From Paenibacillaceae bacterium GAS479 (lineage in GTDB: Bacteria; Bacillota; Bacilli; Paenibacillales; Paenibacillaceae), in contig LT629764.1 of NCBI GenBank assembly GCA_900105225.1, forward strand, positions 508,098 to 572,097: DNA of 64,000 bases, written 5' to 3'. How positions within the stretch are numbered: the stretch's first letter is position 1; every line of letters starts with the position of its first letter. The position numbers were made by a program, and so were the translations under genes. Below are positions 7,954 through 16,364 of this stretch, piece by piece. The notes beneath the pieces were generated by a model. That model did not search any database. It had not been told where the DNA came from and saw nothing but the letters and a program-made list of their open reading frames with translations.

Positions 7954-9513
7954 CTATCCTTGCACCGTCATTTTTGGCTTTTGATCCATGGCCGCCTTCT
8001 TCAATAAATTGTGGGCGAGCGAAAGCCATCCGACCTCTAGGCTTACCTTCGGCAGGCCTCGAAGCAGAAAACGCCGGAATCCCCGGTTGTTTTTAATTTG
8101 CCCAAATACACTCTCCGGCTCAATCATCCTTCGAACCGATAGTGTATATCCTTCCTCACTTCTAAGTTTTTCACGAGCTTGCTGTTTGTAGCGCAAATAC
8201 TTCATACTCACGCTGATTTCACGATTTCCTTGAGCTTTCGTACAACTTGGCTTCAGTGGACACCCTTCGCAGCTCTCGCTTCGGTAGTGGCGCTTCCGTA
8301 TCTCGTAGCCACTTTCTGTTTTGTCTTTGCTTTCATAACGAAATAGCAGCTTCCGGCCTGCTGTACACGTCCACGTATCTTCCCCTTCGTCGTACTGCCA
8401 GTTGTCCAGCTTGCTAATGTCTTGCTGCCACTTCTTTGATTTTTCTTTGTGGTAGGTGCTGTATTTCACCAATGCTTCTCGTTGTTCGCTCTCCAAGTAA
8501 GCGTAGTTTTCTTCTCCGCCGTATCCGGCATCCGCTATGATGGTTCTGGGCAACCTTCCAAGCGCTGTCTTAACCTTCTCTAAGTGGGGCTTTAGGCAAC
8601 GCGTGTCGGTTGGGCGTTGATGTAAACTGTATCCGATAATGAATTGGTTCTCTGTTCCGATTTGCACATTGTAACCTGGCTTCAGTTGGCCATTACGCAT
8701 ATGATCTTCTTTCATTCGCATGAATGTCGCGTCATGATCGGTCTTACTGAAGCTGTTTCGATCTCCGAGCATTTCTTGTTGGATCTCGTATTTCTGCAAA
8801 CGCGGCAGAAGGTCTTTACGAAGGGCACGTACCGCTTTTTTAAGCGGTTTGTCCTTCGGCCGAGATTGTAGTTTTGTTTCCAATTGTTGAACGGCTGATT
8901 CCAGCTTCTCGCTGGTTAGCGCGGACGCTTCGCCGAGTTCAACAAGGTCTTGTCCAACCTGTTCTTGGTCTTCTTGGTTCTCCGCCGCCTCGATCGTGGC
9001 GAACAATGTATGTACTTTTTCCTGTAGTCTCGCCTTGTGCTTCACGACGGCCTTGCCCCAGACGAATGTGTACCGATTCGCGTTCGCTTCGATCTTGGTG
9101 CCATCGACGAAGTAATGCTCGAGCTTGACATACTTTTCCTCGGTAAGAAATTGAAGCACACCTGTGAAGATGGTCTCCAAAACGTCTTTCATTCGCTCGG
9201 AACGAAAGCGATTAATGGTGCGGAAGTCTGGACGTTGTCTACCAGCAATCCACATAAACATGACGTTTTCCCGGACCGCTTTGGCGATCTGGCGAGAGGA
9301 GTAAATCCGCTGTGTGTAAGCGTAAATGATAACTTTGGTGAGCATTTTAGGGTGGTAGCTGTCTCGACCTCCGCCTGGGTAAGCCTCCTTAAAGGTTTTG
9401 TCGTCCAGGCGATTGACCGTCTCGTTGACAACACGAACGAGGTGATGAGGAGGAATGTCGTCCTCCAAGTCCATTGGCAGATGAAGTTGGTCCATGGTAT
9501 ATTGGATGTACAA
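7954..9513 (-). CDS. IS1182-family DDE transposase
   Basis: About 519 residues. An N-terminal domain (YIQYTMDQLHLPMDLEDDIP) typical of the family, then an RNase-H-like catalytic core with HYFVDGTKIEANANRYTFVW and IADAGYGGEENYAYL supplying the first two acidic residues, and a C-terminal Cys cluster (CEGCPLKPSC) plus ESVFGQIKNNRGFRRF with the final acidic residue. It catalyses cut or copy and strand transfer at the inverted repeats. I prefer the TTG at 9513, which has AAAGGA nine bases upstream and gives the usual family N-terminus; a frame back to 9612 exists but runs almost into the terminal repeat. An ATG at 9495 is the alternative. Confidence 0.88.
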   Translation of the reverse strand: MYIQYTMDQLHLPMDLEDDIPPHHLVRVVNETVNRLDDKTFKEAYPGGGRDSYHPKMLTKVIIYAYTQRIYSSRQIAKAVRENVMFMWIAGRQRPDFRTINRFRSERMKDVLETIFTGVLQFLTEEKYVKLEHYFVDGTKIEANANRYTFVWGKAVVKHKARLQEKVHTLFATIEAAENQEDQEQVGQDLVELGEASALTSEKLESAVQQLETKLQSRPKDKPLKKAVRALRKDLLPRLQKYEIQQEMLGDRNSFSKTDHDATFMRMKEDHMRNGQLKPGYNVQIGTENQFIIGYSLHQRPTDTRCLKPHLEKVKTALGRLPRTIIADAGYGGEENYAYLESEQREALVKYSTYHKEKSKKWQQDISKLDNWQYDEGEDTWTCTAGRKLLFRYESKDKTESGYEIRKRHYRSESCEGCPLKPSCTKAQGNREISVSMKYLRYKQQAREKLRSEEGYTLSVRRMIEPESVFGQIKNNRGFRRFLLRGLPKVSLEVGWLSLAHNLLKKAAMDQKPKMTVQG

Positions 9514-9575
9514 AGAAACCGTTCCTTTCGTAAATGGTGGGTCGTACTTCCATTTTACCAAGAAACGGTTTCTTT
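9512..9575 (-). promoter_or_regulatory. 12-bp inverted repeat over the transposase start
   Basis: AAAGAAACCGTT (9512-9523) and its exact complement (9564-9575) enclose the ribosome site. In RNA the arm nearer the gene covers the start codon and the base beside the AAAGGA. Transcripts entering from outside would carry both arms and hide the start. Confidence 0.5.
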
Positions 9576-9705
9576 TTGTTTTACAATTTAGAGAAGGGGC
9601 GTCCTTAGTCATCTAGCGATGACTTTTGGGACAGCCCCTTTGGTTGTCCCGTTTGAATTTTTGGCCGACAGCTAGCTTTAAGGTTTTTTTGGGAAAACTC
9701 CTATT

Positions 9706-11484
9706 TTAGGCAGCTTTGCCGGTTGTCCCTTCTTGTTTCTGCTCTGACGAGTTATCGGTTGCTTCTTGGAGAAGAAACAGACTAATCTCGCCGGAGAGAC
9801 TTCGCGACATATCATGGATTTGCAGAGCTTGCCCGGCAATTTTCCGGATCTCTTCATCTTGCAGCGTTCCAGACGCAAGCACTTGCTGCGCGGCCGCGGC
9901 GGTGCTTTCCGCTATATCCGACACCTGCACGGCAGAATCCCTCAACTGGCCACAGCTGCTGCGGGTACGGTCCACCTGTCCATACAGCGTTTCGATTCCA
10001 CTGCTGATCCTCACCATGGAAGCTCCTATCGCTTCGAAGCTGCCTATGGTCAATCCGGTCTGCTCGTTCTGGGCATGCAAAAGCCTGCGGTTGTCCTCCA
10101 TTGCTGCTCTGAACCCCTCCATTCCATCTTGCAGCTGCTTGATCAGCATCGCAATGACGGCAGAGGATTCCTTCGACTGGATGGACAGCTTACGCACCTC
10201 TTCGGCGATGACCGCAAAGCCCCTGCCCGAAGCTCCCGCTTGTGCAGCTTCAATAGAGGCATTGAGCGCCAATATTTGAGTCTGTGAGGAAACTTCGATC
10301 ATGGACTTTGTAATGCCGGAGATTTTCTGAGTGTGGCTGCTCAGATTGTCCAACTCCCGGTACATGACGTCCACCTTGCCGCTCGTTGCCCGAGATACTT
10401 GCTGAAGCTCCCTTACAGCTTCCAATCCACGGCCAGTTTTCTGCTCCGCCAGTTGCCGCAATTCCATCATATCGCCCGCCAGTAGACCAATCCCATCAAC
10501 CTCTGCTACAAGTCCTTCAATCAGTTCCCGAGTTTCATCCGACAGCTCATTCTGTTTCTCGGCCCCATCAGCAATACCGTGAATGGACTTGATAATCTCT
10601 TCATTCGCCCGAGCCGTAACCGTCGCTGCTGCCCTGAATTCGCCAGAGTTGTCCAGTAACGAAACAGCGATTCCCTTACTTCGCTCCAACATGCCGTGAA
10701 CCTTGTCGACCATGAGATCGAATTGCTGACTTAGGCGGCCAAGCTCGTCTTTACGATCCGAACCGATCCGGTCGCGAAGATCGCCTTGGGCCAATGCTCC
10801 AACCGCTTGCTGCAACCGCCCAATGCTGGCTGCAAAAGAGCGGACAAGAACAAACGCTACTGCTACTGTGATGAGCAACACAAGAACAGCCGCAATTTCC
10901 GAGACGGCAAGCGTTTCCTGAAGCAGCTTGAACGAGCCGACTTGAGCCCCAGAAGCTTTGCGGTCAGCTGCCACGCTCAGTCGATTGCTTATGTCCTGCA
11001 TATTCTGATTATCCGCTGTGACCAATGTATGTAGCTCATCCAGCCGTGCCTTCACTATTAGCGGATCAGCGTTTTTATCCTGCAGTTGAGCTGTCATTTC
11101 CTCAACATCAGCGCCGTAATCTGTCGATTTGGTGCGCAGAGCCTGCAGATCTTCCTGAGCAGCCGAGCTGTCACTGAAATCAAGCTTGGCCAGTTCCTTT
11201 GTCAATGCAGCGTGTATCTGCCGGAACGGCTTTATCTGCTCCGCATCATTTTCCCGTTCCAGTTCATCCTCAATGCTGCTCAGTTCCTGGAGGAATTGAT
11301 TGATTTTGACGGCAGCGATCCGCTTCTCCATCCCCTGCTTCTGCAAGTTCATCGACTGCCGGACTTCACCAATCTTACCGTACTGAAAAAAGGCTGAACC
11401 CAAGAAAAGCAGAGCTATCGCGGCAAAGCTCGCGATCAGCCGCCACTTCATGCCGCCCCATCCGCCTCTATCCCTGATCCGCAA
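9706..11484 (-). CDS. Methyl-accepting chemotaxis protein
   Basis: Membrane chemoreceptor feeding CheW/CheA. In order: a transmembrane helix near the N-terminus (LIASFAAIALLFLGSAFF), a helical extracytoplasmic sensor of about 150 residues, a second transmembrane helix (IAAVLVLLITVAVAFVLVR), HAMP, then the cytoplasmic signalling hairpin with the conserved tip QILALNASIEAAQAGASGRG and FAVIAEEVRKLS. The start is uncertain. A TTG at 11484 has AGGGGG upstream, an ATG at 11451 lies 11 codons further in, and an earlier TTG at 11550 lacks a ribosome site. About 593 residues. No ligand can be inferred. Monocistronic, in the same direction as the flavoprotein gene upstream but separated from it by a terminator. 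Confidence 0.92.
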   Translation of the reverse strand: MRIRDRGGWGGMKWRLIASFAAIALLFLGSAFFQYGKIGEVRQSMNLQKQGMEKRIAAVKINQFLQELSSIEDELERENDAEQIKPFRQIHAALTKELAKLDFSDSSAAQEDLQALRTKSTDYGADVEEMTAQLQDKNADPLIVKARLDELHTLVTADNQNMQDISNRLSVAADRKASGAQVGSFKLLQETLAVSEIAAVLVLLITVAVAFVLVRSFAASIGRLQQAVGALAQGDLRDRIGSDRKDELGRLSQQFDLMVDKVHGMLERSKGIAVSLLDNSGEFRAAATVTARANEEIIKSIHGIADGAEKQNELSDETRELIEGLVAEVDGIGLLAGDMMELRQLAEQKTGRGLEAVRELQQVSRATSGKVDVMYRELDNLSSHTQKISGITKSMIEVSSQTQILALNASIEAAQAGASGRGFAVIAEEVRKLSIQSKESSAVIAMLIKQLQDGMEGFRAAMEDNRRLLHAQNEQTGLTIGSFEAIGASMVRISSGIETLYGQVDRTRSSCGQLRDSAVQVSDIAESTAAAAQQVLASGTLQDEEIRKIAGQALQIHDMSRSLSGEISLFLLQEATDNSSEQKQEGTTGKAA

Positions 11485-11654
11485 TTGCCATTCCCCCTTG
11501 GTAAGCTTCAATAGCTTATAAGCTTCATAACCCGAACTCGATCTCTTCAAGTGTATAAAAGCATGGTTAACAGCAGCGTCTTAAACTATTAACAGAACGT
11601 AAAATGCTAGTAAAGGCAGGAATGAGCTATCGCTAAAGCGACTGTCTCAAGCAC

Positions 11655-11685
11655 AAAAAGCCCACCCGGAAATTCCGAGTGGACT
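11655..11685 (-). terminator. Rho-independent terminator of the flavoprotein gene
   Basis: On the minus strand GTCCACTCGGAA and TTCCGGGTGGGC pair and are followed by TTTTTGTG, 16 bases past the stop at 11701. Confidence 0.75.
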
Positions 11686-11700
11686 GAAAACCTATGCTCA

Positions 11701-12792
11701 TTAATTGCTAATTAGCTGTTTTACAATCTCACGATTGCGCTCTTTGAACATATCATTGTGGGAGGACACCATGCCCACCTGATCTGCTTGTGGCTGAATA
11801 TACAGTTTTGCTCTGTTGACGGCATTGGCCGCATCCTGGAATGTGCCAGCAATCAGATGCAGCTTGCCCTCCTGCATAAGGATGTCTCCAGCCGCATAAA
11901 ACCCGGGCACTGAAGACTCGCCGGAGCCGTTGCCTTTGATATAGTAATCATCTACTCGTTCCAGCTCCAAAGGACTGTCGTCTAACAACGAAGATTCCCG
12001 CTCATAACCGTGGTTAATAACAACCTCGTCAATTTCAAGCTCCGTCTTTTCGCCCGTGCCGGCATGGGTCAGCTCTACTTTACCAATCCGCTCACCGCCA
12101 GGCACGGCGATAAGCCGTGTAATGGAAGTTTGGAAAAGACATTGTGCCGAGCTGGCAAGCAGTTGGTCCACACTGGCCTCATGACCGGCAAGCGATTCCT
12201 TGCGGTAGGCCACATAGACTTGCTTGGCGACAGCGACCAACTCGTTGGCCCAATCGACCGCAGAGTTACCCCCACCGGATACAAGCACAATTTTGTCCTT
12301 GAATTGCTTGAGCGATTTTACCGTATAGTTGAGATTGGCCACCTCAAAGCGCTCAGCGCCTTCGATGTCCAACCGCTGCGGGTTCAGAATGCCTCCGCCG
12401 ACTGCGGCAATTACCGTGCGGGAACGATGAATGCGGCCGGAGGAGCCTTTCAGCAGGAAGATTCCGTCTTCCCCTTTAACAATCTGCTCTACTTTCTCGC
12501 CGAGCACGACGTCCGGGTTAAAGGTCAGTCCTTGCTTGACGAGTTGCTCAATCAGCTGCGCGCCAGGCACCGGAGTAAGTCCGCCTACATCCCAGATGAT
12601 CTTCTCGGGATAAACGTGAATTTTGCCTCCAAGGATCGGCTGGTACTCAATGATTTTCGTTTTCATGCCCCGTAGTCCACTATAAAAAGCGGAGTACAGC
12701 CCTGCCGGGCCGCCTCCGATAATCGTTGTCTCGAATATCTCTTCTTGCTCCAGGTTCTCACCAGGCTCGAGTTTCTGTGATGCTTCACTCAT
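11701..12792 (-). CDS. Ferredoxin/flavodoxin-NADP+ reductase, thioredoxin-reductase-like (YumC/YcgT type)
   Basis: FAD- and NADPH-binding oxidoreductase of about 363 residues. FAD motif IIGGGPAG at residues 24-31; NADPH motif VSGGGNSAVDWA in the middle; a C-terminal FAD motif GFYAAGDI. It lacks the CxxC redox pair of true thioredoxin reductases, which marks the YumC/YcgT group that moves electrons between NADPH and ferredoxin or flavodoxin. The ATG at 12792 has GTGGGGGTG just upstream. A Fur box overlaps the promoter region and the gene is divergent from a siderophore importer. A role in reducing imported ferric iron, or in supplying electrons under iron limitation, is therefore likely. Confidence 0.92.
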   Translation of the reverse strand: MSEASQKLEPGENLEQEEIFETTIIGGGPAGLYSAFYSGLRGMKTKIIEYQPILGGKIHVYPEKIIWDVGGLTPVPGAQLIEQLVKQGLTFNPDVVLGEKVEQIVKGEDGIFLLKGSSGRIHRSRTVIAAVGGGILNPQRLDIEGAERFEVANLNYTVKSLKQFKDKIVLVSGGGNSAVDWANELVAVAKQVYVAYRKESLAGHEASVDQLLASSAQCLFQTSITRLIAVPGGERIGKVELTHAGTGEKTELEIDEVVINHGYERESSLLDDSPLELERVDDYYIKGNGSGESSVPGFYAAGDILMQEGKLHLIAGTFQDAANAVNRAKLYIQPQADQVGMVSSHNDMFKERNREIVKQLISN

Positions 12793-12808
12793 ATTTGGCA
12801 CCCCCACA

Positions 12809-12827
12809 ATCAATGATTATCATTCTC
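12809..12827 (-). promoter_or_regulatory. Fur box upstream of the flavoprotein gene
   Basis: On the minus strand GAGAATGATAATCATTGAT matches the 19-bp Fur consensus GATAATGATAATCATTATC at 15 positions, with the central ATGATAATCATT intact. It ends 17 bases before the start codon. Confidence 0.8.
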
Positions 12828-13034
12828 AATTACTTTACCTGTTTTCTGCTGCTTTGGCAATCCGTCCCTTTAACGCTTGACTTGAATAACAGATCTCTTA
12901 CACCGAACACAGTTGGACAGATTTGCTTATTCGCTCTTCGGCTTCATTCCGGGTACCCATCTTTCCTACTGTTACTATAGGTTAGAGCAAATAACAGGTT
13001 GACAGATCCGCCGGGTCCTTATATAGTGATTAAC

Positions 13035-13053
13035 GGTATTGATAATCATTATC
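13035..13053 (+). promoter_or_regulatory. Fur box upstream of the siderophore-binding protein gene
   Basis: GGTATTGATAATCATTATC matches the 19-bp Fur consensus at 17 positions, 20 bases before the start codon. Iron-replete Fur would block transcription. Confidence 0.88.
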
Positions 13054-13073
13054 ACTTCTGAGGAGCTGTCATC

Positions 13074-14051
13074 ATGAGAAAGATTTGGTTTCCCCTTGTT
13101 TTGATTTTCATGCTCGTGCTATCCGCTTGCGGAAGCAAAGGCAATGTAAACAATAGCAGCAACACAGCAAGTGCCGGCTCTGAGAATACTGCTGCCTCCA
13201 ATGCAGCGGTGAATAATGCCGCTTCCGGCGAAGCAGCAAGCGGCACGATTACTTACCAGTCCGAGAATGGACCGATCGAGGTGCCTGCCAATCCGCAGCG
13301 CGTCGTAGTTGTATCCTCATATGCCGGTAACGTTATGGCACTGGATGTACCGCTCGTTGGTGTAGACAGCTGGTCCAAAGCGAATCCGCGCTACCAGGAC
13401 AAAGTTGCTTCCGTCGAGGAAGTTAGCGAAGAGAACATCGAGAAAATCATCGAGCTTAATCCAGATCTCATCATCGGCTTGTCTACCGTTAAAAATTTAG
13501 ACAAGCTGCAAGAGATTGCACCTACAGTGACCTATACTTACGGCAAGGTTGATTACTTGACGCAGCATCTGGAAATCGGCAAACTGCTGAATAAGGAAAA
13601 GGAAGCCCAAACGTGGATTGATGACTTTAAAAAGCGCGCCGCTGCTGCAGGCGAACAGATCCGCGCTAAAATCGGAGACAAAACGGTATCCGTCGTGGAA
13701 AGCTTTGATAATCAAATGTATGTGTTCGGCGACAACTGGGGCCGCGGTACAGAAATCCTTTATCAAGAGATGAAGCTGACCATGCCGGAGAAAGTCAAAG
13801 AAATGGCGCTTAAGGACGGTTACTACGCCCTGTCCACCGAGGTTTTATCCCAATATGCCGGCGACTACTTGATTATTAGCAAGTATTTCGACCAAGAGAA
13901 CAGCTTCCAGCAAACTGATTCCTACAAAAACATGCCAGCTGTCAAGAACGGCCAAGTGTTTGAAGCGGACGCCAAAGAATTCTACTTTAACGACCCGATT
14001 ACACTTGACTTCCAATTGGAATTCTTCAAAGAGAAATTCCTCGGTAACTAA
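13074..14051 (+). CDS. Iron-siderophore ABC transporter substrate-binding lipoprotein
   Basis: Extracytoplasmic binding protein of the FepB/FhuD (TroA-like, type III) fold, 325 residues. Signal peptide with lipobox LSACG (Cys19), then a Ser/Asn/Ala-rich tether, then the mature domain beginning PIEVPANPQRVVVVSSYAGN, with IIELNPDLIIGLSTVKN in the standard place. It captures a ferric siderophore for the two permeases that follow. AGGAG precedes the ATG. A terminator-like hairpin directly after the stop probably makes this gene more abundant than the permeases. The ligand is not readable; the arrangement resembles the Bacillus YfiY system for hydroxamate/citrate siderophores. Confidence 0.93.
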   Translation: MRKIWFPLVLIFMLVLSACGSKGNVNNSSNTASAGSENTAASNAAVNNAASGEAASGTITYQSENGPIEVPANPQRVVVVSSYAGNVMALDVPLVGVDSWSKANPRYQDKVASVEEVSEENIEKIIELNPDLIIGLSTVKNLDKLQEIAPTVTYTYGKVDYLTQHLEIGKLLNKEKEAQTWIDDFKKRAAAAGEQIRAKIGDKTVSVVESFDNQMYVFGDNWGRGTEILYQEMKLTMPEKVKEMALKDGYYALSTEVLSQYAGDYLIISKYFDQENSFQQTDSYKNMPAVKNGQVFEADAKEFYFNDPITLDFQLEFFKEKFLGN

Positions 14052-14068
14052 GGCAAGTATAGGGAAGA

Positions 14069-14100
14069 GGAACTCTTGAGACCCTCAAGAGTTCCTTTTC
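14069..14100 (+). terminator. Intra-operon hairpin between binding-protein and permease genes
   Basis: GGAACTCTTGAG and CTCAAGAGTTCC form a perfect 12-bp stem followed by TTTTC. Placed between the first and second genes of the operon, it probably acts as a partial terminator or 3'-end stabiliser for the binding-protein mRNA. Confidence 0.75.
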
Positions 14101-14109
14101 ACTATTCAA

Positions 14110-15150
14110 ATGACGACGGATAGGGTGATGAATGCCATGCATGAGGCGACTAGCAAGCGTCGCGGACAATATTTTGGCTGGAAACTGGCGGCTTCGCTCG
14201 CCATTTTGGCCCTTTGCTTCTTGATCTCGCTTACTTTCGGAGCGGCAGATACAACTTTCCGGGATGTTTGGCTCGCCCTGCTCTCCAACTCTTCCGAAAA
14301 AGCCGTGCTGACAATCCGCGAGCTGCGGCTGCCGCGTGAGCTAGCAGCGATGGCCGTTGGCGCTGGGCTTGCCGTATCTGGAGCTGTCATGCAAGGCATG
14401 ACTCGCAATCCGCTGGCCGATCCCGGCCTGCTCGGCTTGACCGCCGGCGCGAATTTGATGCTCGCCGTCACTATCGCCTTCTTCCCTGGAGCCGGTTATA
14501 TGGGCATAATGGCGGCATGTTTTGTCGGAGCAGGCGCAGCGGCTTTACTCGTCTTCGGTGTGAGCGCCTCCAAGCAGAACCGCTTCTCTCCTCTGCGCAT
14601 CGTGCTGGCCGGTGCGGCCATATCAGCTCTGCTCTTTGCAGCAGCTGAGGCGATCGGTCTTCATTTTAAAATTTCGCAGCAGATTAATATGTGGAACGCC
14701 GGTGGAGTCATCGGTACGACCTGGAAGCAACTCGCTATCATTACGCCTTTCATCGGACTCGGCATCATCGCCGCTCTGCTGCTGTCGCGACAACTGACTG
14801 TGCTGAGCATGAGCGAAGAGGTTTCCGCTGGCCTCGGCCAGAATACCGCACGCGCCAAAACAATGCTGTTCATCGTTGTTATTCTGCTAGCCGGAGCCTC
14901 AGTGGCATTAGTTGGCAATATGGCTTTCGTCGGGCTGTTGATCCCTCATATCGCACGGACCGTGACTGGACCGGATTACCGATTCGTCCTGCCGGTATCC
15001 GCCGTAGCTGGTGCAGCATTGATGCTGATCGCCGATACACTCGGACGCACGATTAATGCGCCTTATGAAACTTCCCTGACCGCGATTGTCGCTATGCTCG
15101 GCTTGCCATTTTTCCTCTGGATCGTCAACCGCAAAGGAGGTGCGCTTTAA
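14110..15150 (+). CDS. FecCD family iron-siderophore ABC permease, subunit 1
   Basis: Integral membrane subunit with about nine or ten helices, 346 residues from the first ATG. Family landmarks are LRLPRELAAMAVGAGLAVSG, GMTRNPLADPGLLG, MAFVGLLIPHIAR (the ATPase-contacting loop) and the final ADTLGRTINAPYE. It forms a heterodimeric channel with the next gene. The start is uncertain: ATGs at 14128 and 14137 are in frame and the stretch GGATAGGGTG before 14137 is the only ribosome-site candidate. Confidence 0.93.
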   Translation: MTTDRVMNAMHEATSKRRGQYFGWKLAASLAILALCFLISLTFGAADTTFRDVWLALLSNSSEKAVLTIRELRLPRELAAMAVGAGLAVSGAVMQGMTRNPLADPGLLGLTAGANLMLAVTIAFFPGAGYMGIMAACFVGAGAAALLVFGVSASKQNRFSPLRIVLAGAAISALLFAAAEAIGLHFKISQQINMWNAGGVIGTTWKQLAIITPFIGLGIIAALLLSRQLTVLSMSEEVSAGLGQNTARAKTMLFIVVILLAGASVALVGNMAFVGLLIPHIARTVTGPDYRFVLPVSAVAGAALMLIADTLGRTINAPYETSLTAIVAMLGLPFFLWIVNRKGGAL

Positions 15151-15152
15151 TA

Positions 15153-16166
15153 ATGGTCCCTTCCGTACGTCGCAAGCAGCGCATCGCACTCGTCGTCCTG
15201 TTCCTGCTCATCCTCCTGACCATGTTCATCAGCGCAGGATGGGGCTATTCCTCGCTCGGTTATAAACGACTTTTGCCCGTATTATTCGGGGACGGTTCGC
15301 GCAAAGAGGATTTTATACTGTTCTCGATCCGCCTTCCCCGAATTTTCATCACGGTGCTAGCCGGTGTGGGTCTCGCTCTTTCGGGTGCTATTTTACAGCG
15401 CATCACTCGCAATGATTTGGCAGATCCGGGCATCATCGGCATTAATGCTGGCGCTGGCCTTGGGGTCGCCGTTTTCTTCCTGTACATGCCGATCGAACCC
15501 GGTAATTTCGTCTTTTTACTTACAGCAGTTGCTTTCGTAGGCGCAATGCTCACCGCGTTTTTCATATACTTATTCTCCTTCCGCAGAGGAGAAGGGGTTA
15601 ATCCAGTACGGCTCGTACTAATCGGCATCGGATTCTCCCTATCAATCTCCGGCATCATGACGGTTATCATCTCCTCGGTCGCGGAGCGGGAAAAGGTCGA
15701 TTTCATCGCCAAATGGCTGGCCGGCAGTATCTGGGGAACAGACTGGATCTTTATCTGGGCCCTGCTGCCATGGCTGCTGATTCTTATCCCTTTTACTCTG
15801 TACAAAGCCAACCAGCTGAACCTGCTGGAGCTGAGCGAACCGGTCGCGGTAGGTATTGGCCTGCCGGTGCAAAAAGAACGCGTCTGGCTGCTCATTACCG
15901 CCGTAGCGCTGGCCGCTTCTTCAGTAGCTGTTACCGGCGGTATCAGCTTCATCGGATTGATGGCGCCGCATATCGCTAAGTCGCTCGTCGGACCTCGCAA
16001 TCAGCTGTCACTGCCGATTGCGATGCTGATCGGCGGCTGGCTACTGCTCGCAGCGGACACAATCGGTCGCAATTTGGCCGACCCGAGCGGCGTTCCCGCC
16101 GGAGTTGTCGCCGCCTTTATCGGCGCACCCTATTTCGTTTACCTGCTGCTCAGGCGGACAGCTTAG
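15153..16166 (+). CDS. FecCD family iron-siderophore ABC permease, subunit 2
   Basis: Second permease subunit, 337 residues, with LPRIFITVLAGVGLALSGAI, ITRNDLADPGIIGINAGAG, GGISFIGLMAPHIAKSLVGP and LAADTIGRNLADPSGVPAGV. AAAGGAGGTG precedes the ATG, which lies two bases after the previous stop, so the two permeases are translated together. No ATPase gene follows, as in the Bacillus YfiYZ-YfhA importer, which borrows the ATPase YusV. A terminator closes the operon. Confidence 0.93.
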   Translation: MVPSVRRKQRIALVVLFLLILLTMFISAGWGYSSLGYKRLLPVLFGDGSRKEDFILFSIRLPRIFITVLAGVGLALSGAILQRITRNDLADPGIIGINAGAGLGVAVFFLYMPIEPGNFVFLLTAVAFVGAMLTAFFIYLFSFRRGEGVNPVRLVLIGIGFSLSISGIMTVIISSVAEREKVDFIAKWLAGSIWGTDWIFIWALLPWLLILIPFTLYKANQLNLLELSEPVAVGIGLPVQKERVWLLITAVALAASSVAVTGGISFIGLMAPHIAKSLVGPRNQLSLPIAMLIGGWLLLAADTIGRNLADPSGVPAGVVAAFIGAPYFVYLLLRRTA

Positions 16167-16190
16167 GCCTAGTGCAGCTCCCTTGCATGC

Positions 16191-16214
16191 AAGGGCCCGT
16201 GAGGGCCCTTTTCT
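16191..16214 (+). terminator. Rho-independent terminator of the siderophore operon
   Basis: AAGGGCCC-GTGA-GGGCCCTT followed by TTC, 25 bases after the permease stop. Confidence 0.75.
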
Positions 16215-16364
16215 TCCGAGCGAGAACCTGCAGGGTTGTCCATACTTGGATTGAGCTGCGCTGGATATGTTAAGGTAGTAGCAATGGGCAGGACATCCAT
16301 AGGATAGAAACGAACTCATCGAAATAGACTAGACTTGGCAGGAAGAAAGGAATGGGGCAAAGTT

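Larger units (their letters stand above)
7863..9638 (-). mobile_element. Complete IS1182-family insertion sequence
   Basis: A 1776-bp element bounded by near-perfect terminal inverted repeats: GGGGCTGTCTCAAAAGT at 7863-7879 and its complement, with one mismatch, at 9622-9638. It contains one intact transposase gene. I see no clear target-site duplication (AAACACAT on the left, TTTGGTTG on the right). The reading frame and the repeats are undamaged, so the copy is probably recent and may still move. Confidence 0.9.

Noticed and set aside
12010-12675. 221-codon frame on the plus strand opposite the flavoprotein gene
   Set aside because: No ribosome site, no family features, and the opposite strand encodes a complete conserved enzyme.
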